DNA from: Comamonadaceae bacterium
GTDB taxonomy: Bacteria > Pseudomonadota > Gammaproteobacteria > Burkholderiales > Burkholderiaceae_C
Length of the DNA: 6,437 nt
Direction: 5' to 3'
Assembly (NCBI GenBank): GCA_947451445.1
Contig: CANFZJ010000185.1
Location: 1 to 6,437, forward strand
Shown here: piece after piece, positions 1-5,697 of the stretch
Layout: every line of letters begins with the position of its first letter
How positions within the stretch are numbered: the stretch's first letter is position 1
Notes under the pieces: model-generated
Seen by the model: the letters and a program-made list of their open reading frames with translations, nothing else
Told to the model about the DNA's origin: nothing
Database searches by the model: none
Translations under genes and position numbers: made by a program

Positions 1-178
1 CAGGTTCCTTCAATGCCTCAAAATAGGCGTCAGCCCCTTTGCGAAAAGCCTCGGTAAACACCGCCGCCAGCGGCAGCACCAAGAAGAAGAACAGAAACAC
101 CAGGGCCACCGTCAGCAGCGTGGTGCGCACCCAGGCCGCCTCGGTCGTACCTGCGCGGGCGTTGCGTTGCGCGTTCAT
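1..178 (-). CDS. cysW: Sulfate/thiosulfate ABC transporter permease CysW, N-terminal part
   Basis: Second inner-membrane permease of the sulfate/thiosulfate importer, expected to pair with CysT and be energised by the CysA ATPase. Only the first 59 codons lie in the window; the gene continues past base 1. The peptide begins MNAQRNARAGTTEAAW and then has a hydrophobic stretch (residues about 20-40, LLTVALVFLFFLVLPLAAVF) followed by TEAFRKG, which matches the first transmembrane helix and adjoining loop of CysW proteins. The ATG (178-176) overlaps the cysT stop as ATGA, the usual translational coupling in cys operons. The call rests on this N-terminus plus its position after sbp and cysT. The EAA loop that would confirm it is outside the window. 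cysA would be expected next, beyond the left edge. Confidence 0.9.
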   Translation of the reverse strand, partial: MNAQRNARAGTTEAAWVRTTLLTVALVFLFFFLVLPLAAVFTEAFRKGADAYFEALKEP

Positions 179-1026
179 GCCGGGGCTCCCGTGTGGCGGC
201 GCTGCCAGGCCTGCAAGGCGTTGATCAGCAACAGCAAAATGAATGAAATGGCCAGCATCACCACGGCCACGGCGGTCGCCCCGGCGTAGTCGTACTGCTC
301 CAGCTTGCCAATGATGATCAGTGGCGTGATTTCCGACACCATGGGCATATTGCCCGCGATGAAGATCACCGAGCCGTATTCACCAATCGCCCGGGCAAAC
401 GCCATGGCAAAACCGGTCAGCAGCGCGGGGGCGATGTGCGGCAGGATGACGCGGGTGAAGATTTGCAGCCGGGTTGCGCCCAGCGAGGTAGCGGCCTCTT
501 CCAGCTCTTTTTCAGCGTCTTCCAGCACCGGCTGCACCGTGCGCACCACAAACGGCAGGCCAATGAAGATCAAGGCAATCACCACCCCGGCGGGCGTAAA
601 CGCCAGCTTGATGCCCAGCGGCTCCAGGTACTGCCCGACCCAGCCGTTACCAGCCAGCAACGCCGTCAGCGAGATACCGGCCACGGCGGTGGGCAACGCA
701 AATGGCAGGTCCACCAGCGCATCCACAATCTTTTTGCCCGGAAACTGGTAACGCACCAGCACCCAGGCCACCAGCAGGCCAAACACCAAGTTGACCAACG
801 CGGCAAACAGCGATGCGCCAAAGGTCAGTCGGTACGAGGCCAGCACACGCGGCCCGGTCACGGCGTCCACAAACTGGTCCCAGGTCAGATGAAAGGTTTT
901 GAACACCAGCGCCGACAGCGGAATCAGCACAATCACGCACAGGTAAAACAGCGTGTAACCCAGGGTCAAGCCAAAGCCCGGCAAAACCCGCTTGGCCTTG
1001 CCTTTTTTTGCCGATACAGCGCTCAT
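175..1026 (-). CDS. cysT: Sulfate/thiosulfate ABC transporter permease CysT (CysU)
   Basis: Inner-membrane permease of 283 residues, close to the usual CysT/CysU length. It forms the translocation channel with CysW and takes sulfate or thiosulfate from the periplasmic binding protein. A lysine-rich cytoplasmic N-terminus (AKKGKAKR, residues 6-13) precedes hydrophobic segments at about 20-42, 68-91, 108-125, 145-162, 200-215 and 250-271, giving about six membrane helices as in the family. The signature 'LPFALPTAVAGISL' is at 107-120. The ABC permease EAA loop is at 177-196 (EAATSLGA...RVILP) and contacts the ATPase. 'ARAIGEYGSVIFIAGN' at 211-226 is also typical of CysT. Its ATG overlaps the sbp stop by 4 bases (ATGA) and its own stop overlaps the cysW start in the same way, so the genes form one transcript. 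No defects seen. Confidence 0.95.
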   Translation of the reverse strand: MSAVSAKKGKAKRVLPGFGLTLGYTLFYLCVIVLIPLSALVFKTFHLTWDQFVDAVTGPRVLASYRLTFGASLFAALVNLVFGLLVAWVLVRYQFPGKKIVDALVDLPFALPTAVAGISLTALLAGNGWVGQYLEPLGIKLAFTPAGVVIALIFIGLPFVVRTVQPVLEDAEKELEEAATSLGATRLQIFTRVILPHIAPALLTGFAMAFARAIGEYGSVIFIAGNMPMVSEITPLIIIGKLEQYDYAGATAVAVVMLAISFILLLLINALQAWQRRHTGAPA

Positions 1027-2039
1027 TTAGCGCCCGGCGTGTAGATTTTGTCGAACTGGCCACCGTCGTTGAAGTGCACTTTTTGTGCCTCCGCCAGGCT
1101 GCCAAACACCTCGTTCACGGTGAACAGCTGGATCGGCTTGAACACGGCCACGTACTTCTTCAGGATGGCCTCGTTGCGCGGGCGCAGCGCGTGCTTGGCA
1201 GCGATCTCCTGGGCTTCATCAGAGTACAAATAGTCCAGGTACTGCTTGGCCAGGGCAGCCGTACCCTTTTTAACGACGGTGCGCTCCACGATGGCCACCG
1301 GGTTCTCGGCCACCACGCTGATACTGGGATGCACGGCGTCTACCTTGCCCTCGCCAAACTCGCGGTCAATGGACACTACTTCGGACTCGAACGTCACCAG
1401 TACATCGCCAATATTGCGCTGCAAAAAGGTGGTGGTCGCCGCCCGGCCGCCCTGGGCCAGCACAGGCACGTTCTTGTACAACTTGCCGACAAACTCGGCG
1501 GCCTGGGCGTCCGTGCCGCCCTTTTTCTTGGCGTAGCCCCAGGCAGCCAGGTAGGCATAGCGGCCATTGCCGCCGGTTTTGGGGTTCACCAGCACCACCT
1601 GGATGCCGGGTTTGACCAGATCGTCCCAGTCCTTGATGCCCTTGGAGTTGCCGTTGCGGGTCAGGAACAGCATGGTGGACGTGGTGGGCGACGCGTTGCC
1701 GGGGAAGCGTTTGCTCCAGTCCTTGGCGACCACGCCCTTATCGGCCAGAAAGTCGATGTCGGTAGAGGTGTTCATGGTCACCACATCGGCGTCCAGCCCC
1801 TCGGCTACCGAGCGGGCAATGGCACTGGAGCCCGCGTGCGACTGGTCGATCTTCACATCCTTGCCGCTGGTTTTTTTGACATGGGCCACGAAGGCAGCGT
1901 TGTAGTCCTTGTAGAACTCACGGGCCACGTCGTACGAGCCATTCAGCAGCGTGGTGGTCTGGGCAGAGGCAAAACCGCTAACGGCAAAAAGCAGGCCCGC
2001 AAAAACGGTGCGGGCGTGGCCCTGGAATGGAGTGCGCAT
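1023..2039 (-). CDS. sbp: Periplasmic sulfate/thiosulfate-binding protein
   Basis: Substrate-binding component of the importer, 338 residues. A Sec signal peptide covers about residues 1-27: basic MRTPFQGHAR, hydrophobic TVFAGLLFAV, then a likely signal peptidase I site after ASA (24-26). The mature protein starts near QTTTLLNGSYDVARE, the N-terminal signature of the Sbp/CysP family. Other family motifs are DQSHAGSS (65-72), DADVVT (83-88), NPKTGGNGRYAYLAAWGYA (152-170), GDVLVTFESE (211-220) and YLYSDEAQEIAAKHALRPR (270-288). The middle resembles E. coli thiosulfate-binding CysP and the C-terminus resembles Sbp, so the preferred anion is not settled. ATG at 2039 is chosen over a TTG two codons upstream because AGG sits 7 bases before it. 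It is the first gene of the operon. In this class of operon, control is by CysB/Cbl under sulfur limitation, which is inferred here. Confidence 0.93.
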   Translation of the reverse strand: MRTPFQGHARTVFAGLLFAVSGFASAQTTTLLNGSYDVAREFYKDYNAAFVAHVKKTSGKDVKIDQSHAGSSAIARSVAEGLDADVVTMNTSTDIDFLADKGVVAKDWSKRFPGNASPTTSTMLFLTRNGNSKGIKDWDDLVKPGIQVVLVNPKTGGNGRYAYLAAWGYAKKKGGTDAQAAEFVGKLYKNVPVLAQGGRAATTTFLQRNIGDVLVTFESEVVSIDREFGEGKVDAVHPSISVVAENPVAIVERTVVKKGTAALAKQYLDYLYSDEAQEIAAKHALRPRNEAILKKYVAVFKPIQLFTVNEVFGSLAEAQKVHFNDGGQFDKIYTPGAK

Positions 2040-2146
2040 GGACAACCTGACAAATAAAGATAAGTGCCGATTGTCTGACCACTGCCTTACTCCGCAAACA
2101 ACTGATTTTTTGTTTACTTAGTTGGATTTTGAATATGCCAAACCAT
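2040..2146 (-). promoter_or_regulatory. AT-rich leader, probable sbp operon promoter region
   Basis: This 107-base gap before sbp is clearly richer in A/T than the surrounding genes, as expected for a promoter and LysR-type (CysB/Cbl) binding region. On the minus strand I see TTGGCA (about 2139-2134) as a possible -35 element, without a convincing -10 at normal spacing. There is also a CAACT...AGTTG inverted repeat (2099-2103 and 2120-2124) around an A-rich core, and AGG as ribosome-binding site just before the ATG. CysB sites are too degenerate to assign by eye. The promoter role is inferred from position and composition. Confidence 0.4.
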
Positions 2147-2329
2147 TCAATGGCGGTAACCGTGGCCCCAACCACCGCCGTGCCCGTAGTAATAGCCAGG
2201 CGCGCCGTAATACACCGGAGCGGGCTCCACCACGACGGGGGACTGCATGTACACGCGGGGACCATAGGGCACGATGGCACAGCCCGACAGGGCAGAAACC
2301 AGCAACGCAGCAAGAATGGCGATCTTCAT
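2147..2329 (-). CDS. Small Gly/Tyr/His-rich lipoprotein
   Basis: Predicted 60-residue secreted lipoprotein of unknown function. The N-terminus MKIAILAALLVSALSGC is a type II signal peptide with lipobox LSGC, so Cys17 should be lipidated after cleavage and the protein anchored in a membrane. The mature part is short, Pro/Val-rich (VVVEPAPVYY) and ends in a low-complexity Gly/Tyr/His tail (YYYGHGGGWGHGYRH). Such tails occur in many small proteobacterial envelope proteins; metal binding by the histidines is possible but untested. The ATG at 2329 is preferred to a start 33 codons upstream because GGAG lies 7 bases before it and the signal peptide begins exactly there. It lies on the same strand as sbp, 107 bases upstream, and diverges from yggX. 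It probably has its own promoter and no functional tie to sulfate uptake. Confidence 0.75.
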   Translation of the reverse strand: MKIAILAALLVSALSGCAIVPYGPRVYMQSPVVVEPAPVYYGAPGYYYGHGGGWGHGYRH

Positions 2330-2504
2330 GGGAGGGCTCCAAATAAACGGTAGACCTACAACGCCCGGCACGGCAACCCGGCTACGAAGAAGTGTAAAGA
2401 TGGTTGGGCCTGGGTCGCCAGCCTGCATTTGATACAGTCGCCCCCTGCAACGCGGGCCAGCTCTGGCATTCGCACCCCCTATTTACGACAACAAGGCACC
2501 CACA
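2330..2504. promoter_or_regulatory. Divergent intergenic region between the lipoprotein gene and yggX
   Basis: These 175 bases separate two divergently read genes and must supply both promoters. For yggX, a weak candidate is TTGGGC (2404-2409) with TTTGAT (2428-2433) at 18-base spacing. AAGG about 11 bases before the yggX ATG could serve as a poor ribosome-binding site. For the lipoprotein gene, the clear element is GGAG at about 2340-2337. No operator or strong hairpin is obvious. Promoter positions are guesses from consensus matching. Confidence 0.3.
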
Positions 2505-2777
2505 ATGGCACGCATGGTTCACTGCATCAAACTCGACAAAGAAGCCGAAGGTCTGGACTTTCCGCCCTACCCCGGCGACCTGGGCAAACGCCTGTGGGAA
2601 AACGTCAGCAAAGAAGCCTGGGCCGCCTGGCTCAAGCACCAGACCATGCTGGTCAATGAAAACCGCCTCAACCTGGCTGATCTGCGCGCCCGCCAGTACC
2701 TGGCCCGCCAGATGGAAAACCACTTCTTCGGCGGCGGTGCGGACGCCGCCCAAGGCTACGTGCCACCCAGCGCCTGA
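2505..2777 (+). CDS. yggX: Probable Fe(2+)-trafficking protein YggX (oxidative damage protection)
   Basis: Small cytoplasmic protein of 90 residues, the normal size for the YggX family. In enterobacteria YggX protects iron-sulfur clusters and DNA from oxidative damage and is thought to limit labile Fe(II) or aid cluster repair. The sequence starts MARMVHCIKLDKEAEGLDF, with the conserved cysteine at position 7. It continues with the family hallmarks YPGDLGKRLWENVSKEAW (residues 22-39), KHQTMLVNENRLNL (44-57), ARQYLARQMENHFF (62-75) and a terminal GYVPP (84-88). All key blocks line up with the E. coli protein. The stop is followed two bases later by the mnmC start, so the two genes are probably cotranscribed and translationally coupled. 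This is the only plausible start near the conserved N-terminus. Confidence 0.95.
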   Translation: MARMVHCIKLDKEAEGLDFPPYPGDLGKRLWENVSKEAWAAWLKHQTMLVNENRLNLADLRARQYLARQMENHFFGGGADAAQGYVPPSA

Positions 2778-2779
2778 CC

Positions 2780-4516
2780 TTGGCAGAAGCCATCCAGTGG
2801 TTGGCCGACGGCACGCCATTCAGCCCGCGCTTTGGTGACCGCTACCGCAGCGAGTCCGGCGGGCTGGCACAGGCCCGCGAGGTGTTTCTGCACGGCTGCG
2901 GCCTGCCCGCAGCCTGGGGCCACCAACCCCAGTGGCGCATTCTGGAAACCGGCTTTGGCCTGGGACTGAACTTTCTGGTCACCTGGGCCGCCTGGCGCGC
3001 CGACCCACAGCGTCCGCGCCTGCTGCACTTCGCATCCATCGAAGCCTGGCCCGCCAGCGCCGACGACCTGCTGCGCAGCTTTGACGCCCACCCCGATCTG
3101 CAGCCGCTGGCCATCCAGCTGCACGCCCAGTGGCACGACCTGTCGCCCGGCCTGCACCGCCTGGTATTTGAAGATGGCCAACTGCTGCTAACCCTGTGCA
3201 TCGGTGACGCCCAAGCCATGCTGCGCGACCTGGTGATGGAGGCCGACAGCGTTTACCTGGACGGGTTCAGCCCGCAGCACAACCCCGACATCTGGAGCCC
3301 GCACACCCTGGCCGCCGTGGCCCGCCACTGCCGGCGCGGCAGCCGTATCGCCACCTGGACCATTGCCCGCGCCGTACGCGACGGCCTGGCCCAGTACGGC
3401 TTCGAGGTGCACAAAATCCCCGGCGTCCCCCCCAAGCGCGACAACCTGCAAGGCCTGTACAACCCGCGCTGGGAGCCGCGCAAAGCACAAACCATCCATA
3501 CCACCACCCCATCGCACTGCGTGGTGATCGGAGCAGGCCTGGCCGGGGCTGCCGTGGCCAACAGCCTGGCCCGGCGCGGCTGGCAGGTCACGGTGCTGGA
3601 CGCCGCGAACGCCCCCGCCGCCGGGGCCTCCGGCCTGCCCGGCGGCGTGCTGGCCCCGCTGGTGTCCAAAGACGACAACCTGCTGTCGCGCCTGTCGCGC
3701 AGCGGCGTACGCGCCACGCTGCAGCAGGCCACAGCCCGGCTGGTGCTGGGGGCAGACTGGCAGCCCACAGGCGTGCAGGAGGTTCAACCTGGCGCGCCAC
3801 CGCTGTGGCATGCCCAAGCCGGTTGGATCAAGCCCGCACAGCTCGTCCATGCCTGGCTGGCCCACAAAAACATGACTTGGCGTGGCAATGTGCGGGTAGC
3901 GCGCCTGCAACAAACCACCGACGGCTGGCGACTGCTGGACGCGCAAAGCCACACGCTGGCGCAAGCGCCGCTGGTGGTCATCGCCGCCGCCCTGGGCAGC
4001 CGCACGTTGGGTGGCGTTGACTTGCCCTTGCAAGCCATTCGCGGCCAAGTCTCCATCGGCCCACGCGGTGCAGAAGCACTACCGCCCCACCCCGTCAACG
4101 GCCACGGCAGCTTCATCCCCACCCTGCCTATGCCCGCGGGCAGCATGTGGATCATGGGTGCCAGCTACGAGCGCGACAACGCCCAGGCCGACATTCGCGC
4201 TGCCGACCACCAGGCCAATCTGGAAAAACTGCAGGTTTTGCTGCCCGAGGCCGCGCAGGCGCTGCAAGCAGCGTTCGCCACCGCCCAAGGCTGGGCCGGT
4301 ATCCGCTGCGCCGCGCCCGACCGCATGCCGCTGGTGGGCTGTCTGCAGCCTGGCCTGTGGGTCAGCACGGCGATGGGCTCACGGGGCCTGACGTTTGCAC
4401 ACCTGTGCGCCGAGCTGCTGGCAGCGCAACTGCACGGCGAACCCTGGCCGGTAGAAAAAAAGCGGGCGGCAATGCTGGATGTGCGCCGTGTGCTCAAAAG
4501 CAGTAGCGCAACATAA
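2780..4516 (+). CDS. mnmC: Bifunctional tRNA 5-methylaminomethyl-2-thiouridine biosynthesis enzyme MnmC
   Basis: Completes the mnm5s2U modification at wobble U34 of tRNAs. The C-terminal FAD oxidoreductase removes the carboxymethyl group of cmnm5(s2)U, and the N-terminal methyltransferase then methylates nm5(s2)U using SAM. The methyltransferase (MnmD) domain spans about residues 1-235: RFGDRYRS (17-24), SAM-binding ETGFGLGLNF (56-65), DGFSPQHNPDIW (161-172) and GVPPKRDNLQG (215-225). The oxidoreductase spans about 246-578: FAD Rossmann motif VVIGAGLAGAAVANSLARR (248-266), GLPGGVLAPLVS (285-296), RGQVS (421-425), GIRCAAPDRMPLVG (507-520) and GSRGLTF (533-539). At 578 residues it is shorter than E. 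coli MnmC (about 668), but both domains look intact. The start is TTG, two bases after the yggX stop. No ATG occurs in frame before codon 153, and homology begins right at the TTG. No Shine-Dalgarno is visible, which suggests reinitiation after yggX. Confidence 0.95.
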   Translation: MAEAIQWLADGTPFSPRFGDRYRSESGGLAQAREVFLHGCGLPAAWGHQPQWRILETGFGLGLNFLVTWAAWRADPQRPRLLHFASIEAWPASADDLLRSFDAHPDLQPLAIQLHAQWHDLSPGLHRLVFEDGQLLLTLCIGDAQAMLRDLVMEADSVYLDGFSPQHNPDIWSPHTLAAVARHCRRGSRIATWTIARAVRDGLAQYGFEVHKIPGVPPKRDNLQGLYNPRWEPRKAQTIHTTTPSHCVVIGAGLAGAAVANSLARRGWQVTVLDAANAPAAGASGLPGGVLAPLVSKDDNLLSRLSRSGVRATLQQATARLVLGADWQPTGVQEVQPGAPPLWHAQAGWIKPAQLVHAWLAHKNMTWRGNVRVARLQQTTDGWRLLDAQSHTLAQAPLVVIAAALGSRTLGGVDLPLQAIRGQVSIGPRGAEALPPHPVNGHGSFIPTLPMPAGSMWIMGASYERDNAQADIRAADHQANLEKLQVLLPEAAQALQAAFATAQGWAGIRCAAPDRMPLVGCLQPGLWVSTAMGSRGLTFAHLCAELLAAQLHGEPWPVEKKRAAMLDVRRVLKSSSAT

Positions 4517-4517
4517 T

Positions 4518-4536
4518 TGCTATTAATTAAATAGCA
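4518..4536. repeat. Short palindromic intergenic repeat TGCTAT-N7-ATAGCA
   Basis: TGCTAT (4518-4523) and ATAGCA (4531-4536) form a perfect 6-bp inverted repeat around TAATTAA, starting one base after the mnmC stop. From memory, closely similar AT-rich GCTAT...ATAGC palindromes are scattered between genes of Comamonadaceae genomes, so this is probably one copy of a dispersed repeat. It may help terminate mnmC transcription, but the stem is weak and no T-run follows. Confidence 0.5.
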
Positions 4537-4607
4537 CCCAGCGCGCACACCATTTGCGCAAAAGTCACTTTTTACACAAATTCACCGAACACCGGTCCGG
4601 CGTCAAC

Positions 4608-4745
4608 TCACGCCGCGCCAAATCCGTCATCGGCAGCGATCACCGCGCCGTTGATGAAATGGCTTTGCCCGCTGGCCAGCAGCACCAGCAGCGCGTCCAG
4701 GTCTTGCGGCTTGCCCACACGTTTGCGCGGCAACATGCTGACCAG
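4608..4745 (-). pseudogene. C-terminal remnant of a short-chain dehydrogenase/reductase
   Basis: The last ~45 codons of an SDR-family NAD(P)-dependent oxidoreductase, ending in TGA. The peptide reads LVSMLPRKRVGKPQDLDA, then LLVLLASGQSHFINGAV, then IAADDGFGAA. This is the typical SDR tail: P..R.G.P.DLD, LLASG.S.FINGAVI, and a terminal DDG. The catalytic Tyr-Lys region and the N-terminal Rossmann motif are missing. Further upstream on this strand the frame stays open but the residues no longer look like SDR and run into tandem 22-bp repeats. The homology edge is soft and could extend to 4754. The gene therefore appears broken, most simply by the Mu-like element on its right. It converges with mnmC. 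The original substrate cannot be told. Confidence 0.8.
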
Positions 4746-4753
4746 TAGCGCGC

Positions 4754-4797
4754 CGTTTAATTTGATCCAGCCAGACGTTTGAATTGATCCAGCATTT
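4754..4797 (+). repeat. Two abutting 22-bp direct repeats, candidate MuA-type transposase sites (R1, R2)
   Basis: Copies at 4754-4775 and 4776-4797 both begin CGTTT and share TTGATCCAGC at offsets 9-18. They are identical at 16 of 22 positions (16 of the first 18). Known Mu right-end sites R1 and R2 are also 22 bp and directly abutting, with a GTTT-containing half towards the outside. Here GTTT faces the host SDR fragment, the same polarity. A weaker GTTTGAA...CAGC match (about 4829-4839) might be a third site. The transposase-site role is inferred; an insertion sequence end is the main alternative. Confidence 0.6.
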
Positions 4798-4839
4798 TCG
4801 ACAAAAAATCGCGCATCTTTCAACTGTGGTTTGAACAGC

Positions 4840-4868
4840 CTTCAAAGGCCTTTGCGAAGCCTTTGAAG
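4840..4868 (-). terminator. Hairpin just after the methyltransferase gene, possible terminator
   Basis: CTTCAAAGGC (4840-4849) and GCCTTTGAAG (4859-4868) form a perfect 10-bp inverted repeat with a 9-base loop, starting 8 bases after the methyltransferase stop. Position and stem fit termination or 3'-end protection of the phage's last transcript. No T-run follows on the minus strand, so it is not a classic intrinsic terminator. Confidence 0.5.
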
Positions 4869-4875
4869 TCCATGC

Positions 4876-5697
4876 TCATATTTTGAAGTTGGCGATCACC
4901 AGCTCGCCCTTGGGTTCCCGGCCCCTACCGGATGCGCCTACGGTGTAGTTGATGCTCAGCCGCTTCATCTGCAGGCCCTTGAAAGCCAGGCGCATCTCGG
5001 GGATGTCGTTCACGCTGACCACGGCATTGCCTTGCATCGTGCGCAGCAACTCGGCCATGAGGTCGTACTGTTCCAAGCCAAAGCCCACGCCGTAGCCTGC
5101 GGTACCGAAATACGGCGGGTCCATATAGAAGAGCGTGTGGGGCCGGTCGTAGCGCTCCACGCACTTGGCCCAGTCCAGGTGCTCGATCACGACCTGGTGC
5201 AGCCGCAGGTGGGCGGCGCTCAGGTCTTCTTCCAGGCGCAGCAGGTTGAGTCTGCCCTTGGCCGTGGTGGCCACGCCAAAGGTCTGACCGTCCACCTTGC
5301 CGCCAAAGCCCAGCTTCTGCAAGTAGAAGAACCTGACGGCCCGCTGGATGTCCGTCAGCGTGTCGGGCGGGGTGGCTTGCAGCCAGCCGTAGATTTCCCG
5401 GCTGGTCAGCGACCATTTGAAGTGCCGCATGAACTCCTCCAGATGGTTCTGGACGACTCGGTAGAGCCGCACCAGTTCACCATGGACATCGTTCAGCACC
5501 TCCACCTTCGCGGGCTCCTTCAAAAAGAACAGCGCCGCCGCACCGCAGAACGGCTCGACGTAGCAGCTGTGCTCAGGGAACAGCGGCAGGATGTGCTGGG
5601 CCAGGCGGCGCTTACCGCCCAGCCAGGGCACCAGGGGCGCGGCCTGGGCTTCGTGCAAATTGTTAAAGAACGGCTGGGCGCTACTGGGCTTTGTCAT
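4876..5697 (-). CDS. Phage D12-class DNA adenine (N6) methyltransferase
   Basis: Predicted to transfer a methyl group from SAM to adenine N6 in DNA; 273 residues, typical of the Dam/D12 family. The family motifs are in the expected order. PLVPWLGGKRRLA (21-33) and VEPFCGAAALFF (47-58) form the SAM-binding part, then LNDVHGELVRLYR (68-80). The catalytic DPPY is at 193-196 (MDPPYFGTAGYG), and the end is KGELVIANF (263-271). It looks intact. The target sequence cannot be read from these motifs, so GATC specificity is not assumed. The ATG at 5697 is chosen because family homology follows it and GAAAG lies about 6 bases upstream; an in-frame start 19 codons earlier lies deep inside com. The true start overlaps the com stop by 17 bases, which argues for coupled translation. 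It sits where Mu carries mom, and probably protects phage DNA from host restriction. Confidence 0.9.
   Translation of the reverse strand: MTKPSSAQPFFNNLHEAQAAPLVPWLGGKRRLAQHILPLFPEHSCYVEPFCGAAALFFLKEPAKVEVLNDVHGELVRLYRVVQNHLEEFMRHFKWSLTSREIYGWLQATPPDTLTDIQRAVRFFYLQKLGFGGKVDGQTFGVATTAKGRLNLLRLEEDLSAAHLRLHQVVIEHLDWAKCVERYDRPHTLFYMDPPYFGTAGYGVGFGLEQYDLMAELLRTMQGNAVVSVNDIPEMRLAFKGLQMKRLSINYTVGASGRGREPKGELVIANFKI

Noticed and set aside
1023..2045. TTG start for sbp at 2045
   Set aside because: ATG two codons later has an AGG at proper spacing and gives a normal signal peptide start.
1008..2057. Long plus-strand open frame opposite sbp (349 codons)
   Set aside because: Antisense shadow of the sbp gene in GC-rich DNA; the peptide has no recognisable motifs, while the minus strand encodes a full Sbp-family protein with signal peptide.
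2147..2428. Longer 93-codon version of the lipoprotein gene
   Set aside because: The extra 33 residues would bury the signal peptide; GGAG and the lipobox fit the ATG at 2329.
3188..4048. Minus-strand open frame opposite mnmC (286 codons)
   Set aside because: Shadow of the mnmC frame; Gly/Gln/Ala-rich composition without family motifs, whereas the plus strand carries both MnmC domains.
4599..4614. GGCGT/ACGCC inverted repeat across the SDR stop
   Set aside because: Five-base arms overlapping a coding end in GC-rich DNA; easily due to chance, with no T-run to make it a terminator.
4754..4797. Tandem repeats read as an IS21-type insertion sequence end
   Set aside because: IS21 ends do carry repeats and a TTGATCC-like core seemed familiar, but no istA/istB genes are present. 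The com-methyltransferase order, and the position between phage and broken gene, fit a Mu-like end better. Not fully excluded.
4754..4797. CRISPR array
   Set aside because: Only two imperfect repeats with no spacers between them.
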